From assembly GCA_963737705.1 (NCBI GenBank), contig CAVTTP010000006.1:372001-436000 (forward strand): 64,000 bases of DNA. Direction: 5' to 3'. The notes beneath the pieces are model-generated. The model did no database searches. It had not been told where the DNA came from and saw only the letters and a list, made by a program, of their open reading frames with translations. Of the stretch, positions 62,181-64,000 are shown piece after piece (within the stretch, counting starts at the first letter, position 1; every line of letters starts with the position of its first letter). The translations under genes were made by a program, and so were the position numbers. This stretch comes from PALSA-607 sp963737705. GTDB lineage: Bacteria; Actinomycetota; Actinomycetes; Acidothermales; Acidothermaceae.

Positions 62181-63062
62181 TCAGGCGCCGAGTTCGAGGC
62201 CGTAACAGCGAATCGCGTTGCTGCCCAGTACAGCTGACTGCGCATCTACGTCGAGTTGGCCGATGGCGGATCGCGTCCACTCCACGATGTCGACGTACGA
62301 ACGAGCCAAGGTGCACACAGGCCAGTCCGTTCCGAACATCAGGCGATTGCTGTCCCACGTCTCCAACACGTCGTCGACCGCTGACTGGAACCAATCGGGA
62401 CGCCATCCGTGGGGTGCTGGATCATCGATGACACCCGAGATCTTCAGATGCACGTTCGGGACCGCAGCCAACTCGGCGATTGCCCGCCTCCAAGCAGGGC
62501 GGCTGGCTGCGTCGAGGGGGATCGTCATCATGTGGTCAACGACACAGGTGCGCCTACCAAGTGCTTCGAGCAGCGTGAGAGCAGCGCCTAGGTTCTCGGG
62601 TCCCATGGTGAATTCGGTGACCAAACCGGCGTCGCCGATCGACGTAGCCGCACGCCATGGACCTACCCCGCGCAGCCAATCCGGGTTGGGGTGGTCGCGG
62701 GCCGGCAGCCGATACCCCACGAGTTTCGCGCCCCCTGGTGCCGCGAGGTGGGCACGAATTGAATCGTCGGGATCCGGCTGCTCAGGGTCCAACCAGCCGA
62801 CCACGCCGGCAACAAAGGTGTGGCGAAGACCGGCGTCGAGCATGCAGAACGTGTCCGCCGTCGTGGCATCTGCTTGGACGAGGATGGTTCGCGAAACTCC
62901 GGCCGTCTCAAGGAGCGGTTCGAGATCGACAGGACGGAAGGGGCGCCGTAGCGATTCGTACTTGCCCACAAGACCAGACAACAGGTGAGTCTGCGGATCC
63001 CAGAAGTGCTGGTGTGCATCGATCACTGGCGCCGCAGTTGTTCGCACCGGCGTGGACGACAT
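62181..63062 (-). CDS. Amidohydrolase-family lactonase (L-fuconolactonase-like)
   Basis: 293 aa from ATG 63062 (TTG 63068 also possible). It is a TIM-barrel amidohydrolase of the COG3618 type with VIDAHQHFWDP (metal His pair), CVVDHMM, NVHLKISGV and LMFGTDWPVCTL (late Asp). Members open fuconolactone, rhamnonolactone or related sugar lactones. It is a second lactonase in the island besides the SMP-30 protein. It lies convergent to the GntR gene and divergent from the FMN oxidase gene. Confidence 0.88.
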   Translation of the reverse strand: MSSTPVRTTAAPVIDAHQHFWDPQTHLLSGLVGKYESLRRPFRPVDLEPLLETAGVSRTILVQADATTADTFCMLDAGLRHTFVAGVVGWLDPEQPDPDDSIRAHLAAPGGAKLVGYRLPARDHPNPDWLRGVGPWRAATSIGDAGLVTEFTMGPENLGAALTLLEALGRRTCVVDHMMTIPLDAASRPAWRRAIAELAAVPNVHLKISGVIDDPAPHGWRPDWFQSAVDDVLETWDSNRLMFGTDWPVCTLARSYVDIVEWTRSAIGQLDVDAQSAVLGSNAIRCYGLELGA

Positions 63063-63078
63063 GGCCAAACTGTAGACA

Positions 63079-63098
63079 GTTGACCGTATACTGTCGAG
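63079..63098. promoter_or_regulatory. Candidate GntR operator, site F (divergent promoters)
   Basis: GTTGAC-CGTATACT-GTCGAG keeps the GTATAC centre and ACTGT edge of site B. It lies between the lactonase start (minus) and the FMN 2-hydroxyacid oxidase start (plus). Confidence 0.5.
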
Positions 63099-63146
63099 AA
63101 GCGCGCCGCAGATAGCTCCTGAGGGTCATCGTTGGAGTTGGGCAGG

Positions 63147-64000
63147 GTGGCATACAGGTACAAGCTCTCATCGAGGTCCGGCCCCATCTCGATCGAGGAT
63201 TACCGAGCTCTTGCGAAGCGGTCCTTGCCTGACGGCGTCTGGTCTTTCATCGAATACGGCGCCGAGGATCTCGTCACTCTTGCCGAGAATCGGAGCGCGT
63301 TCGACCGCTACGCCTTGCGCATGAAAGTGCTCACAGGCAACTCGGCGGACGACCTGAGCGCGAAGGTCGGTGGGCAACAGCTATCGATGCCGATCGTGCT
63401 TGCCCCCGCGGGCCTGGTCGCGTTATCCCATTGGACCGGTGAGGTCGGTGCGGCACGCGCTGCCGAGAACGCCGGGACTCTCTCGATGCTGAGCACGACT
63501 GGGTCGTACACGATTGAAGAGGTCGCGGAAGGTACCCGCCGCAATCACTTCTTCCAGCTCTACCCGTGGGCGGACCCCAGCGGTGGTCGCCACGACTTGA
63601 CACACGCACTCATGGAGCGGGCCAGGCGCTCGGGTTACAGCGCGCTCGTCGTCACTGTGGATGTCTCGATACATGGCAATCGTGAGGTTGAGCGAAGGCG
63701 AGGGATAGGTCAACCGCCGATCATCACGCCCGCGCGGATCGCAGGCATGGCGTTGCGACCCGCATGGTGGACCGCTCTGCTGCGCTACAAGCGCTTCACA
63801 TCGAGAACCGTGGAGCCAACGGTCGGGGCCGGGGCAACTGTCGGTCTGCCGAACCGAATTATGAGGTCCGAGCTCACGTGGGAAGACTTCTCGTGGATCC
63901 GTGAACACTGGCACGGACCGCTTTTCATCAAGGGCGTCCTCGACGCTGACGACGCTGAGCGTGCAGTATCGCTCGGGGCAGATGGTGTTGTTGTGTCCAA
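63147..64000 (+). CDS. FMN-dependent alpha-hydroxy-acid oxidase/dehydrogenase (3' end outside window)
   Basis: From GTG 63147 the frame is open to the window edge (284 codons). It matches the lactate/glycolate oxidase family: ISIEDYRALAKRSLPDGVWS, FIEYGAEDLVTLAENRSAFD, the substrate and FMN loops PIVLAPAGL, LSTTGSYTIEEVA, FFQLYPWADPSG, the Asp in VVTVDVSIHGNRE and the FMN-binding Lys in LFIKGVLDADDA. The catalytic His region (GGR...) lies beyond the window. Oxidation of L-lactate or a sugar-derived 2-hydroxy acid would fit the aldolase product. Confidence 0.9.
   Translation, partial: MAYRYKLSSRSGPISIEDYRALAKRSLPDGVWSFIEYGAEDLVTLAENRSAFDRYALRMKVLTGNSADDLSAKVGGQQLSMPIVLAPAGLVALSHWTGEVGAARAAENAGTLSMLSTTGSYTIEEVAEGTRRNHFFQLYPWADPSGGRHDLTHALMERARRSGYSALVVTVDVSIHGNREVERRRGIGQPPIITPARIAGMALRPAWWTALLRYKRFTSRTVEPTVGAGATVGLPNRIMRSELTWEDFSWIREHWHGPLFIKGVLDADDAERAVSLGADGVVVS

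Noticed and set aside
42456..64000. Island as an integrated mobile element or prophage
   Set aside because: No integrase, transposase, phage gene, flanking direct repeats or tRNA-end duplication were seen. The tRNA-Ser at 40.3 kb is complete, with no second copy of its 3' end noticed near the island.

Overview
The window is high-GC DNA, densely coded, with many GTG/TTG starts, 4-bp ATGA stop/start overlaps and actinobacterial-type genes: CYTH-CHAD next to polyphosphate kinase, NlpC/P60 behind a c-di-AMP riboswitch, a sulfur-linked leader peptide, and NarL-type two-component genes. It most resembles a soil or plant-associated actinomycete. A Frankiales/Jatrophihabitans-like affiliation is only a guess. 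The origin could be a metagenome assembly, because single-base frameshifts cluster in three places.

1-17 kb holds core and housekeeping functions. In order these are a CYTH-CHAD protein (cut by the left edge) beside ppk1, an unknown protein, an HExxH membrane protein, a 16-17 bp tandem repeat tract, a riboswitch-controlled cell-wall hydrolase, and a Rieske lipoprotein. Then come cysteine dioxygenase with a Cys-containing leader peptide and alternative RNA structures, a rhodanese, a flavin disulfide oxidoreductase, signal peptidase I, mannose-6-phosphate isomerase, a zinc-ribbon PAP2-like protein, a sensor kinase/response regulator pair with a divergent membrane protein, DUF6295 and a dienelactone hydrolase.

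17-42 kb holds surface proteins and cyclic-nucleotide signalling. It has a 789-aa membrane protein with a duplicated extracellular domain and a frameshifted lectin-like/DUF11 surface protein. A 1277-aa tandem-cyclase/AAA/TPR protein sits beside an MFS transporter fused to a cyclic-nucleotide domain, and small cyclic-nucleotide-fold proteins follow. Two paralogous secreted propeller/Fn3/LamG proteins (1955 and 866 aa) lie in tandem. The block ends with a metallophosphoesterase, tRNA-Ser(UGA) and a potassium channel with two RCK-like units and no ordinary start codon.

42.4-64 kb is a continuous carbohydrate/sugar-acid catabolic island. It contains two FCD-type GntR regulators with nearly identical recognition helices, a ribose-type ABC importer, two lactonase-type enzymes (SMP-30 and fuconolactonase-like), a uronate-dehydrogenase-like SDR, two further SDRs, two 2-hydroxyacid dehydrogenases, two Ldh-type oxidoreductases, an FMN 2-hydroxyacid oxidase, an HpcH aldolase, RraA, cupin, VOC, an APH-type kinase, a divergent enolase, and 2-oxoacid dehydrogenase E1 alpha/beta with a free-standing lipoyl domain but no E2 acyltransferase. 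Seven intergenic gaps carry a related 20-bp element (GTYRAC-N8-GTYRAC-like), which is a candidate common operator. The parts suggest import of a sugar or sugar acid, oxidation to a lactone, ring opening, dehydration, retro-aldol cleavage and oxidation of 2-hydroxy acid products. The substrate cannot be read from sequence alone.
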